Positions 31,501 to 39,473 of a DNA stretch of 64,000 bases are shown piece after piece. Location: contig JACKHN010000018.1 of the NCBI GenBank assembly GCA_020638975.1, positions 1 through 64,000 on the forward strand, given 5' to 3'. Made by a program: the position numbers and the translations under genes. Position 1 is the stretch's first letter. Each line of letters opens with the position of its first letter. The notes below the pieces were generated by a model. That model saw nothing but the letters and a program-made list of their open reading frames with translations, did not search any database and had not been told where the DNA came from. The DNA comes from Planctomycetaceae bacterium (lineage in GTDB: Bacteria > Planctomycetota > Planctomycetia > Pirellulales > Pirellulaceae).

Positions 31501-34500
31501 ACGCCGACGATCGATTTCGCCGGTTTGATTTCCGTTTCCGATGTCGATAGTACGATTGGATTCTTGCCCGCGAACGCACAGTGGAGCTTGACGGTGTCAA
31601 TTCCTGCGAACACCGGAACGCTGAACCTGTTTACGGGAACGGGGATCGGCGGCGTCAATCCAGGCAATATCGTTGGTGCTGGCACTCGGTCGGTATCCTT
31701 GCTGGGATCAATCACTGAATTGAACAATTCGTTGCTGACGCTGACCTATCAGGCACCGAACTCGGACTTTAACAATCTCACGAACGGCGGTGCCGTGGTG
31801 TTGACCGCGACGATCGACGACCGGGGCAACACGCCGAGCCCAGCGATGTCGTACTCGCAGTCACTAAGTATTTCCGTTAATCCCGTGAACGACGCGCCGA
31901 TCTTCACGAAGGGCTCCAATCAGGCGATCCTTGAAGACGCGGGTCTGAAGACAATTTCTAACTGGGCGACTTCGATTGCTCGAGGACCAGTAACGGCATC
32001 CGACGAAGTCGGCCAAACACTGACGTTTACGGTCGAGCGTGCACCCACTGATACCAACGAATTGCAGTTTGCAGTGGATCCGATGATAATTCCGAATGGG
32101 ACATTGAGTTATCGAGTTGGTCCCGATGAAAATGGCGTAGCGATCTTTAGGGTTCAGCTGAAGGACGACGGAGGGAGCAGCTTTGGGGGCAACGATACTT
32201 CGAGTTGGCAGACATTCACAATCACCGTCACACCGGTGAATGACGTGCCCTCATTCACGCTTCCCAGCACGTCGTTTACGCGGCCCGAGAATACAGCCGA
32301 CACCGACGCGCCAACGACGGCAGCAGGCTTCGCTGCAAACATCTTTAAGGGTCCGGCTGGTGCGACCGACGAGACTACACAGACGGTGGCGTTTACGGTC
32401 ACCCAACTCGCCTCGCCGAACATCCATACGCTCAGCTTCATTTCCCCTCCAGCGATTGCTCCTGACGGTACGTTGACCTTTCAAACGGTTGATAACACAA
32501 ACGGATCGGCCGTCTTTTCGGTCTCGCTCAAAGACAGTGGTGGTACCGCGTTCGGCGGCGTTGACACGACGGCGGCACAAACATTCACGATCAGCGTGAC
32601 GTCCCAAAACGACGCACCGGTCACAGGTAATCCCGTCGCTGATCGAACGGTGGTCGAGGATGCGGACGATACGATCATCGAGTTGTTTCAAGACGTGTTC
32701 GACGACGTTGATATCGCTAATGACGGTGATCGATTGACGTTTGGGTTCCAGATTATTTCCGACCCAGGGCTTCTCTTCAATTCGCAAGTGTTCAATTCGG
32801 GACTGCCTAACCAGTACGGCGGTGGAAACGCGACCCTCACTGGATCGAAACTGGTGCTGAACTATGGGATGCACCGACACGGCACCGCCGAGATTCGCGT
32901 TTCGGCAACAGACACTTTTGGCGCGACCGCGACGGATACCTTCTCCGTAACTGTTAGTGCCGTCAACGATTCACCTGTAATCATCAGTGCCTTGCCCGAT
33001 GTGTCCGTTCAAGAAGACGCTTCAACGTATACTCGTGACCTACGAACGGTCTTTGGCGACGTCGACATTTTCACGGATGCCCCAGCCGATACCCTGAGAT
33101 TTACGCTACCCAGCGGAGCTTCCAATTCGCTGTACGACGCGACCTTGACTGGCACTCAACTGGACCAATTAAGTATCACTTTCAAACAAGACCAATACGG
33201 CAGCGACAACCTGGTTATCCGCGCAACGGACGGCAATGGATCGTTCATCGACGAGACGATTGTCGTCACCGTGACAAGAGTAAATGATCCACCCATTCCG
33301 AACGTCGACAATGTGTCGGATGCCAGAAACGCTGGGCCCAGCTCTGACGTGTTGAATACAAACGAAGACACGGCTGTATCGGTTGCCGAAGCCTTGTTGT
33401 TGTCCAACGACGCACCTGGTCCGGCAAATGAGCTTGGACAAACGCTCACGTTAGTTTCCGTCGATGATTCGAATAGCAATGGAACTGTGACGCGAAACGC
33501 CAACGGTGTGATCACCTATACGCCGGACTTGAACTTTAACGGCACCGATACGTTCACCTACACGGTTCGCGACAACGGACGTACTCGCAACCCGGTGACG
33601 GGACTCTTAGACGACGACTTCAAGTCGACGGTCGCCACCGTGACCGTCCATGTAGCACCCGTCAACGACGCCCCAACGTTAACGCCCAACGGCCCGCGTA
33701 CACTCACGGGGACTGACGAAGATAATGAATCGACTCCGCCATCGACTTCCGTGGCGAGTATTCTCGGCACGACAGCGGCGGATGTTGATGCCGGCACCCA
33801 AATTGGGATGGCGATTATTGCGGCGACTGGCAGTAATATCGCGAATTGGCAGTATTCGACTGATGGGTCGACCTTTGTGTCATTCCAGACATTGACTCCG
33901 CTGGCCGGCGATGCCGCCTTGTTGTTACGACCTAGTGATCGGCTTCGCTATGTTCCCGATGGACGCAACGGCGAAATGCCGACACTTCGGTATCGCGCAT
34001 GGGATCAAACGGGTGCGACGTTGGGACAGCAGGGCACGCAGGTAGATACCGCCAACAATGGTGGAGCCACACCTTTTAGTGCTCAAACGGATACCGCAAC
34101 GATCACGATTCAGGCCGTCAATGACGCTCCACAATTGACGAAATTTACGAGCCCCGTCTTCTTAACAGGCACAAACGAGGATACCAACAGCATTGGTAGC
34201 CAGGTGGGGGCCTTCATGGGCACCACATCGGATGTTGACAACGGCGCGTTGCGCGGAATTGCTATCACTGGCTTAACGGGCAGCGGGTGGGAGTTCTCGT
34301 TAGATGGCGGGACCAATTACCAGAAGGTTTCAAGCGTAGCCCCTGCAGGGTTGACGCAGGCTGCGGCACTGCTTCTTCGCTCGACGGATTTTGTGCGATA
34401 CGTTCCCGACCGTTTAAACGGCGATACGTTCACTCTGACCTTCCGGGCATGGGATCGAACGGGTTCCGCGGCAGCAGGACAACTCGCAAACGTCGACGCG

Positions 34501-37500
34501 ATCGGTCAAGGCGGTATAACACCGTTCAGTGCCGACAATGTGCCAAGTGCTGGAGATGGCGTCAATGTCGTCTCGCTGGTTGTAACTCCGGTAAACGACG
34601 CACCTGTGATGGATATCAGTGGTAGTCCCGTGTTGCCGACGCGAACGGAGGATCAGGTAACGACGACTGACAACCCAGGTATTTCAATCGCAGCGATGCT
34701 TGCAACCGGAGCAAACGGCAATCCGATTACGGATGTCGACAACGGAGCGATGGAAGGGATCGCGATCATTGGCACCACAGGAATGAACGCGAATGGGTGG
34801 GAGTACTCGCTGGATAGTGGCGCGACCTACGCCCCGGTTGGTGCAGCATCAAATAATTCTGCAAGACTGCTGCCAGACAGTGCCTTGCTACGTTATGTGC
34901 CCAACACATTGAATGGTGAAACCGCAACGGTTTCGTTCCGAGCTTGGGATCGTTCTAGCGGTGTGGCCGGCGGCTTAGGTTCCACTCTGGTCAGCGGCGG
35001 TGCAACCAGCTTCAGCACGACGGTTGAAGTCGCTTCGATCGTGATAACGCCGGTCAACGACAGCCCGGTGGCTAACAACGACACCTATACAGTCAACGAA
35101 GACGTTCGACTAACGGTTTCGGGCCAAGGCGTGCTCCAGAACGACCTTGATGTCGACGTGCCGGCACAGATACTCCGCGTCTTGGAAGTTAATGGAACTT
35201 CCTTGACCGGCAATCCACTTGCGCTTTCGACAACGACTGGCCTCGGAGCGGCCATCACCGTGAACGGAAATGGTTCATTTACTTACGATCCGACGACCTC
35301 GGTCGAGCTTCAGAAGCTGGCCGTCGGCCAAAGTCGTCAAGATATTTTCCGGTACAAGATTCGTGACAATAGCGGGGCGGCGAATGATGTGTCGAACGAA
35401 GCGACTGTGACGCTTACGGTCACCGGGGTGAACGATCGACCTGTAGCCAATAATGTCAGCATCAACGCGATGGAAGATGGAACGCCCGTATCGGCGATGT
35501 TCAGTTCGACGGATATCGACACCGGCGAAACGGCTTCGCTCCGCTACACGGTGCTCACGCAACCGAGCGAGGGAACGGTCACCGCAAGTAGCTCGCCTGG
35601 CGATGCTCAGTTCACGTTTTCACCAGGGAATGCATTCCAAGACCTGGGTGATGGTGAGACTCGCGAAGTTGTCTTCACCTACCGTACTCGTGACGCACAG
35701 AACCTCGACAGCAACGTCGCCACCGTTACCGTGACGGTCACCGGGGTGAATGATGTGCCAGTTGCGAGTAACGTTAGTGTAACGACGACCGAGGACGGCC
35801 CTGTCGTGGGCGACTCGTTCGACGTATCGGACTTAGATGACAACTTGCTGACCTTTACTATCGAGAGCAATCCCGCCAAGGGGACGGCGACGCTGTCCGG
35901 ATCGAGCGGATTTTCCTTTAATCCTGGTGCTGAATTCCAGTCGCTGCGTCAGGGCGATACGGAAGTCGTGACGTTTACCTATAAGGCCACGGACCCGAGC
36001 GGAGCGTCGAGCGGTAATGCTACGGTGACGATCACGATTTCGGGTGTCAATGACGCGCCGCAGGCGATCGACGATTCGAATTCAACCAACGAAGACACTT
36101 TGTTGGTCGTTGCAAGTTCGGACACGTTATCGTTGCTCCGAAATGATACGGATGTCGACGTGAACGATACGCGAACTGTGACTCGATCGGATGTCGTTAG
36201 CGCCCTCGGAGCAACGGTCAGTGTTGATGCGCTGGGCGGCTATACCTACAACCCATCGGGTTCGGCCACGTTGCAAGCGCTCACGCAATCGTCGCTGGCC
36301 GTACACGACACATTTACGTATACGATCACAGATTCGGCAGGTGTTACGGATACTGCAACGGTGACGATCACCGTTAGCGGTGTAAATGATGCACCGGTTG
36401 CCCGAACAGACTTCAATGTCACGTCCGAGGATTCGGTGTTAGATGTCGCGCCACGTGGCGTGCTGGCGAATGATACGGATCCCGACCAAGGCGAGACCGC
36501 CGGTCTGCTCACGGTTCCTGGAACCACGACGAGTACGCTGGGAGCAAGCGTCACGATCCGCGCTGGCGCCGCCGGTAGCAATGGCGGGCAAGGTGACTAC
36601 TCTTACAACCCGACGACGGCAGTTCAGATCCAGGCACTTAAGCAGGGCCAGATCGCTACAGATACGTTTACGTATACGGTTCGGGATGAGAATGGAAGCA
36701 CGTCGACGGGCACTGTCTCGGTGACGCTCGTCGGTGCCAACGATGCACCGACGGCCAATGACGATGTAGCAGCGACCGACGAAGACTACTCGCCAATTGC
36801 CGCGGGTGCCTTGCCGATTATCGCGAACGTTTTTGCCAATGATTTCGATCCCGATGACGCCAACCTCATCCTGAAATCGTTTGACACCCGAAGTCAGTTT
36901 GGTGCAACGGTGTCGATTAGTGCGAGTGGCGCCGTGACTTACGACCCGCGTTTCGCAACGGCTTTGCAAGCTCTCTCGCAAGGCCAGTCAGTGACCGACC
37001 GATTCACCTATGAAGTTGTAGATAGTCTTGGTCTCACCGCTAAAGCGACCGTCTCGGTTACGGTCGCAGGACGCAACGACGCTCCGATTGCCGTGAACGA
37101 CTCGGCGGCGACGGACGAAAACACGGCAATCTCCATCAATGAGGCGAATGGATTGCTGAGTAACGATACCGATGCCGAAGGAGCGACTCTGAGCGTCTCG
37201 TCGGTGAACGGTCTCGCAGGCAATGTTGGATCGTCCTTTGTCCTTCCCTCTGGTGCGACGCTCGTTGTAACCGCGGGTGGTGCTGTGTCTTACGATCCTT
37301 CGACTTCCGCCAGCTTGAATCAATTGCCGGTTGGTGCCACCTTTATTGATACGTTCCAGTACCGAGCCTTTGACGGCAGCTCGGCTTCGACGACGCAAGG
37401 GACGATGGCGATCACGATCACTGGCGTTAATGATCGTCCGACTGCCGTTGCTGATAGCTATGCAACGAGCGAGGACGCTAGGTTAGCAATCGCCGCGCCC

Positions 37501-39264
37501 GGAATACTGCTGAACGATTCCGACGTCGATGGAGATAGTCTCCGGGCGACGGCATTCACCGGCGCGAGCTCGCGAGGAGCTGCGGTGATTGTCAATGCGG
37601 ACGGTTCCTTCAGCTACGATCCAACGAATGTACCACAGCTACAGGCCTTGGCGACCGGTCAGACTTTGACGGATACCTTCATCTACACGATCTCGGACGG
37701 CAACGGTGGGACGGCCACTTCAACCGTTACGGTGACGGTAAACGGAGCGAATGATGCACCTCTCGCCGTAGGTGATTCGTATCGCGTGGACGAGGATTCG
37801 AAATTAGTTGTTTCCGGTTTGGGGGTGCTTGGAAACGACAGCGATCCAGATAGCACGGATACCATTTCGGTTGGTACGTTCGATCTCACCAGCGCACGGG
37901 GAGCCTCTGTCAGCTTGAACGCCAACGGGACGTTCAGCTACGACCCGACCACCGTGGAAAGTTTGCAGCGGTTAGCCCCTGGGCAAAGCGTGGTTGACAC
38001 GTTTACCTATCGAGTCAGTGATGGAACGACGTTGTCGAACACCGCGACAGTTGCAATCACCATCGATGGCCGAAACGACGCTCCGATTGTTGGGAACGAT
38101 ACTTATACTGTCGACGAAGACCAGCAACTCATCGTTTCTGCGGCTTCCGGAGTACTAGCGAACGATTCAGATCCCGAAGGAACTCCGTTGTCGGCTGCCT
38201 TGAGTCGGACTCCCACGAACGGTACTGTTGTTTTGAACTCGAGTGGCTTCTTCAGCTATACACCGAATCCGAATTTCAACGGCAACGATTCGTTTACCTA
38301 TACCGCGAGCGACGGTTCCGCCAGCAGTACGGGAACGGTCACGATCAATGTTCGGGGAGTCAACGACAGCCCAACTGCGTTCGCCGATACCTATTCGGTG
38401 CCCGAAAGCGGTTCCCTGAATGTAACGGCCGCGCTCGGTGTCCTGGCGAACGACGTGGATGTTGACCAGGAGCCTCTCAGGGCGGTTTATGTCAACGGCA
38501 GCGGGCCCGTCAATGGTTCTCTGTCGCTGAACACGAATGGCTCGTTCACCTATGTTCCGAATGCCGCATTCTTCGGAAGCGACAGCTTCCGCTATTTCGC
38601 TCAGGACGGCGCGGGTTCTGCTTCCAACACTGTAACGGTAACAATTAACGTTACGAATACGCGGCCTCGGCGTAACCCGGCTAATCCGCTCGACGTGAAC
38701 GCAGATGGCTCCCTATCCGCGATCGACGCCCTCTTGATAATTAACGAGATCAACAAAAATGGCCCGCACGGGATTCCGGCCAACTCCCCCGCCGTCGCTC
38801 CTTACTGGGACACGAATGGTGACGGCTCGGTTTCGAGTATCGATGTGCTCCGGGTCGTGAATGCCTTGAATAGTGGTGGAGCCGCAGAAGGCGAGTACTC
38901 GGTGCCGGTTGATTCCTTGAATACGGCAAGCGATCAAGGCGTGTACGTTGATCAACCCTTGGGCGGTGTCCTGATAATGCCGTATGTCGATGCCGGATTC
39001 TGGGGGAGGCAGAACGATCTTCGGACGAGTCTGCCAACGACTTCTCCAAGTTCTATTGATCGTTTCTCGTCACCCATTGACACAGCGTTCTCTGAAGTCC
39101 TAGGTCCGCGATCGACAAATCGCCATAACACTTTAGATCCGAGGGACACCGCCGAATTCGAGTCGCTACTAGACCGAATTGCAGCTGATCGGCGAACTGA
39201 CGACGGAGTGGAATACGACTTGTTCATGGAAGCCGTAACTGATTTGTTCGGCGATGGCGGTTAG
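25513..39264 (+). CDS. C-terminal part of the frame-split giant gene: beta-helix end, cadherin-like array, dockerin
   Basis: The longest frame starts at a TTG at 25513 with no Shine-Dalgarno sequence; the first 20 or so residues are out-of-frame translation of the vWA tail, and authentic sequence begins near 25555 (FSNAFLSSVSGAASGTAILV). Then: beta-helix end (NNASPTILNNIIANT), a closing domain with KDRGAIERADF, five FAAGxETLTF repeats (26545-28260), 27 NDxP-linked cadherin-like repeats to about 38670, a type I dockerin (38680-38880) and a tail ending FMEAVTDLFGDGG. Same frame as 9412-25053. The two Cys-Pro-x-x-GlyCys inserts (about 29120 and 31080) hold the only cysteines I see in the authentic part. 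Lacking LEPR-XLL and starting in mid-domain, it is not plausible as an independent gene. Joined product about 9,949 residues. Inferred role: cell-surface or matrix fibre. Confidence 0.88.
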   Translation: MTLMISCAIRRLFFISFSNAFLSSVSGAASGTAILVDNNASPTILNNIIANTSIGLSVSPSAAATVIGANFFQGNRTNGSIGTNAIIAQPDAQGNLPPLFVDPRLGNFYLANGTAAIDSSLNSFQDRPNFVAVKSPLGLAESPIVAPEFDAFGQKRLDDPSQPSATGLGQDIFKDRGAIERADFNSGFARLDIPRDNDGVDRDSRNTIVWLADPAFPNQFVLELVDGGVGIDDDLITSLQFQLFQDGAMLDQGEDYFFTYNPNSNRVIFTALTTFELEHTYTILVDRSPELGIRDLAGNLLLANQTNGQIRFDILLTDEANDAPQNVIPGPQTIFEGSSIRMSNGGATLAYAMGGESLLFTERLGRTDAVVIDVIVPGPGSPLDVSVSGVGTGRATIQITLATDASGASISTTDAIVEAIQRSAIANALVTVTATANSVFVPIVSQLGPREIGGTFSFAAGAETLTFNKALSVSDRVQVELLNPNAANQSLSLSVSGIGSGLATIRILLATDANSTLTSTTDAVLMAVLDSPEAASLVTASATGTGIVEPAVGPRTTANQNPLRVGDVDAFLNRYPIPGVVYTPEDGILKVTIAADNSKHTEVVAPTPVPTEIVGSLRVAAAAEVLTFSKRLSVAELVQVEFFDPGAANQPFSLSVTGVGTGLATIRFSLETDSSGNPISTTGDIISAVRKSTAASSLVTVAASAIVDAIGPIEVSGAATFAAGTETLTFKKVSTVADRVHVDLLDPEAANQPLAISVNGIGTGSAKIQISLATDSTGNPTSTSTDIVAAILGSATASSLVNVTSTGAGIVAPVVGSTEIGAPISISAASETLTIAKQVSVTDRVQFVLLDPGSANQPFSLSVSGIGSGLATIQIRLATDGAGNLTSTTADIVTGIRGDADASGLVSATVGDNGVLSLAGTTGLTVTGIGTSVIEMTGTVAQLNAALNGLVYVPPGDHNSDISTTTITIMTEDEGRFGVLPSSGMTSLLDIDVFEIVIRPVNDAPQILRVESLTRVLDASSTFSVKAQEDTAFFFRSTNAEGLAIADLDADETVSPNNVLQVTLTVLKGTISLSTTSNLDFSAAGGNAGDGVDDSTMTFTGTLADINAALDNLKYLASSNFNNDLGSERLVIFVDDLGHNGTGGPLTTETTIAISVAPVNDAPVVNNSTDPLVSAIDEDDITNTGMLVRNFIVNNPGAIADVDCPSTGCDFTSDRQKLGLAIIGADDSNGRWQYQTAVGGIWSDFGSATLSTGSALQLAADAVTRIRFVPNTNSPGFSPNTHFNGTSTFEFHAWDQSNMATNGSRGVVTGNTGGANAFSILSETATITVNAVNDPPVIRVAGAASLTVLDASSTFTVATSEDTDFVFQAANQQGLEVADLDVNETASPNNVVQVSLTAMHGNVTLSTLANLDFSIANGNVGDGVTDVTMTFTGTLVDVNNALSGLRYTPDDDFNSDLGTETLTVRVSDLGHTGAPGAAVTETTITISIAAINDAPVVDNTKNPRLNTIEEDEVSNNGMLVGDFLANNPGTITDVDLPADPRGLAIIAADNTNGVWQYQVAAGSWTSFVDGGPLSANSALLLAADATTRIRFVPNTNAPSFTPDTNFHGESTFTFHAWDQSNLATNGARGTVTGNTGGANAFSVDSETATLTITAINDAPEILLVDTVTPATTILDAASTYTVTTNEDTELMFQASSRRGLVIADVDVDETTTPGNIVQVALTVTNGTVSLDAAALANLNFTIGDGADDVTMTFTGTLVAVNDALDALKYIPNSDFNDDFGQETLAIAVSDLGHSGLPNAMTTETTITISVTPVNDAPVVNVASNPSLPSIAEDPTVNDGILVRDFITATAGTITDADCPVTGCDFTSLRQRMGLAVVAADNVHGVWQYQTVVGGAWSSFTLGGALSGSNALLLAADNATRIRFAPSQDFNGTATFDFHGWDQSDGAANGSRAMVSGNSGTDKPFSVASEAATITITAVNDRPGITMPASVTANEGDTPTIDFAGLISVSDVDSTIGFLPANAQWSLTVSIPANTGTLNLFTGTGIGGVNPGNIVGAGTRSVSLLGSITELNNSLLTLTYQAPNSDFNNLTNGGAVVLTATIDDRGNTPSPAMSYSQSLSISVNPVNDAPIFTKGSNQAILEDAGLKTISNWATSIARGPVTASDEVGQTLTFTVERAPTDTNELQFAVDPMIIPNGTLSYRVGPDENGVAIFRVQLKDDGGSSFGGNDTSSWQTFTITVTPVNDVPSFTLPSTSFTRPENTADTDAPTTAAGFAANIFKGPAGATDETTQTVAFTVTQLASPNIHTLSFISPPAIAPDGTLTFQTVDNTNGSAVFSVSLKDSGGTAFGGVDTTAAQTFTISVTSQNDAPVTGNPVADRTVVEDADDTIIELFQDVFDDVDIANDGDRLTFGFQIISDPGLLFNSQVFNSGLPNQYGGGNATLTGSKLVLNYGMHRHGTAEIRVSATDTFGATATDTFSVTVSAVNDSPVIISALPDVSVQEDASTYTRDLRTVFGDVDIFTDAPADTLRFTLPSGASNSLYDATLTGTQLDQLSITFKQDQYGSDNLVIRATDGNGSFIDETIVVTVTRVNDPPIPNVDNVSDARNAGPSSDVLNTNEDTAVSVAEALLLSNDAPGPANELGQTLTLVSVDDSNSNGTVTRNANGVITYTPDLNFNGTDTFTYTVRDNGRTRNPVTGLLDDDFKSTVATVTVHVAPVNDAPTLTPNGPRTLTGTDEDNESTPPSTSVASILGTTAADVDAGTQIGMAIIAATGSNIANWQYSTDGSTFVSFQTLTPLAGDAALLLRPSDRLRYVPDGRNGEMPTLRYRAWDQTGATLGQQGTQVDTANNGGATPFSAQTDTATITIQAVNDAPQLTKFTSPVFLTGTNEDTNSIGSQVGAFMGTTSDVDNGALRGIAITGLTGSGWEFSLDGGTNYQKVSSVAPAGLTQAAALLLRSTDFVRYVPDRLNGDTFTLTFRAWDRTGSAAAGQLANVDAIGQGGITPFSADNVPSAGDGVNVVSLVVTPVNDAPVMDISGSPVLPTRTEDQVTTTDNPGISIAAMLATGANGNPITDVDNGAMEGIAIIGTTGMNANGWEYSLDSGATYAPVGAASNNSARLLPDSALLRYVPNTLNGETATVSFRAWDRSSGVAGGLGSTLVSGGATSFSTTVEVASIVITPVNDSPVANNDTYTVNEDVRLTVSGQGVLQNDLDVDVPAQILRVLEVNGTSLTGNPLALSTTTGLGAAITVNGNGSFTYDPTTSVELQKLAVGQSRQDIFRYKIRDNSGAANDVSNEATVTLTVTGVNDRPVANNVSINAMEDGTPVSAMFSSTDIDTGETASLRYTVLTQPSEGTVTASSSPGDAQFTFSPGNAFQDLGDGETREVVFTYRTRDAQNLDSNVATVTVTVTGVNDVPVASNVSVTTTEDGPVVGDSFDVSDLDDNLLTFTIESNPAKGTATLSGSSGFSFNPGAEFQSLRQGDTEVVTFTYKATDPSGASSGNATVTITISGVNDAPQAIDDSNSTNEDTLLVVASSDTLSLLRNDTDVDVNDTRTVTRSDVVSALGATVSVDALGGYTYNPSGSATLQALTQSSLAVHDTFTYTITDSAGVTDTATVTITVSGVNDAPVARTDFNVTSEDSVLDVAPRGVLANDTDPDQGETAGLLTVPGTTTSTLGASVTIRAGAAGSNGGQGDYSYNPTTAVQIQALKQGQIATDTFTYTVRDENGSTSTGTVSVTLVGANDAPTANDDVAATDEDYSPIAAGALPIIANVFANDFDPDDANLILKSFDTRSQFGATVSISASGAVTYDPRFATALQALSQGQSVTDRFTYEVVDSLGLTAKATVSVTVAGRNDAPIAVNDSAATDENTAISINEANGLLSNDTDAEGATLSVSSVNGLAGNVGSSFVLPSGATLVVTAGGAVSYDPSTSASLNQLPVGATFIDTFQYRAFDGSSASTTQGTMAITITGVNDRPTAVADSYATSEDARLAIAAPGILLNDSDVDGDSLRATAFTGASSRGAAVIVNADGSFSYDPTNVPQLQALATGQTLTDTFIYTISDGNGGTATSTVTVTVNGANDAPLAVGDSYRVDEDSKLVVSGLGVLGNDSDPDSTDTISVGTFDLTSARGASVSLNANGTFSYDPTTVESLQRLAPGQSVVDTFTYRVSDGTTLSNTATVAITIDGRNDAPIVGNDTYTVDEDQQLIVSAASGVLANDSDPEGTPLSAALSRTPTNGTVVLNSSGFFSYTPNPNFNGNDSFTYTASDGSASSTGTVTINVRGVNDSPTAFADTYSVPESGSLNVTAALGVLANDVDVDQEPLRAVYVNGSGPVNGSLSLNTNGSFTYVPNAAFFGSDSFRYFAQDGAGSASNTVTVTINVTNTRPRRNPANPLDVNADGSLSAIDALLIINEINKNGPHGIPANSPAVAPYWDTNGDGSVSSIDVLRVVNALNSGGAAEGEYSVPVDSLNTASDQGVYVDQPLGGVLIMPYVDAGFWGRQNDLRTSLPTTSPSSIDRFSSPIDTAFSEVLGPRSTNRHNTLDPRDTAEFESLLDRIAADRRTDDGVEYDLFMEAVTDLFGDGG
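26545..28260 (+). repeat. Five FAAGxETLTF repeats nested in the first cadherin-like unit
   Basis: Units of about 100 residues at about 26545, 26854, 27346, 27649 and 27964. Core motifs are FAAGAETLTFNK, a SVxDRVQVELLDPxAANQ strand, SLSVSGIGSGLATIxIxLATD, a STTxDIVxAI helix and ASSLVTVTATG. A linker between units 2 and 3 (27171-27345) carries NPLRVGDVDAFLNR and VVYTPEDGILKVTIAADN, which belong to a cadherin-like repeat that resumes after unit 5 with DNGVLSLAGTTGLTVTGIG. So units 1-2 and 3-5 are inserted at two sites within one host repeat. I know no function for this unit. Confidence 0.78.
28500..38670 (+). repeat. Cadherin-like/VCBS-type repeat array of gene 2
   Basis: Counting from the linker at 26470, 27 NDxP linkers are seen. 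The order of repeat classes is: units with LAADxxTRIRFVPN and HAWDQS (28500-31450); GPAxATDExxQTLxF units (31910-32610); DTFTYTV units (33000-33660); three more HAWDQS-like units (33700-35060); FxPGxxFQxL units (35060-36060); VLANDxDPD units (36060-38670). Each unit ends in a hydrophobic strand and the NDAP linker typical of cadherin-like folds. Acidic clusters suggest a calcium-stiffened rod. Confidence 0.85.
38680..38880 (+). other. Type I dockerin domain of gene 2
   Basis: Two calcium loops are seen, LDVNADGSLSAIDALLIINE and WDTNGDGSVSSIDVLRVVNA, spaced as in gene 1. It is placed about 125 residues from the C-terminus, also as in gene 1, and preceded by TRPRRNPANP, which replaces the HNSQNP of gene 1. 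Confidence 0.88.
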
Positions 39265-39330
39265 CGTTCACTGTACAAATCGTCAGTTAGCTTGGATGCC
39301 GTCGCCAAAATGGGTGAAGGTACCGATTTC

Positions 39331-39358
39331 TTGCATTAACTTTCGGGTCAATTATAAT
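39331..39358 (+). promoter_or_regulatory. Putative sigma70-type promoter of gene 3
   Basis: TTGCAT (39331-39336), a 16-bp spacer and TATAAT (39353-39358) followed by CG. The start codon is 115 nt downstream. The pairing with the promoter at 9243-9270 extends to TT at the same spacer position, indicating a common origin or common control. Confidence 0.52.
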
Positions 39359-39461
39359 CGTTGAAAGTTTCTACTACCAAAGGGTTTGCGTATTGTTAGC
39401 CGCGATCCGCATCCTGGATTTGCCAAAAAGCCTTGGAAATCACACAAGCCTCATAGAGTTT

Positions 39462-39466
39462 AAGGG
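39462..39466 (+). promoter_or_regulatory. Ribosome binding site of gene 3
   Basis: AAGGG ends 7 nt before the ATG at 39474 and fixes that start codon, which precedes MSNRRQRLSNHLFPG and the LEPR-XLL motif. Confidence 0.55.
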
Positions 39467-39473
39467 CTAATTC

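Larger units (their letters stand above)
39265..39473. other. Intergenic region between genes 2 and 3
   Basis: 209 bp without a gene. It holds the putative promoter at 39331-39358 and the ribosome binding site at 39462-39466. No hairpin followed by a T-tract is visible after the stop of gene 2, so a terminator cannot be assigned. The palindromic element of the 8854-8981 gap is absent here. Confidence 0.6.
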
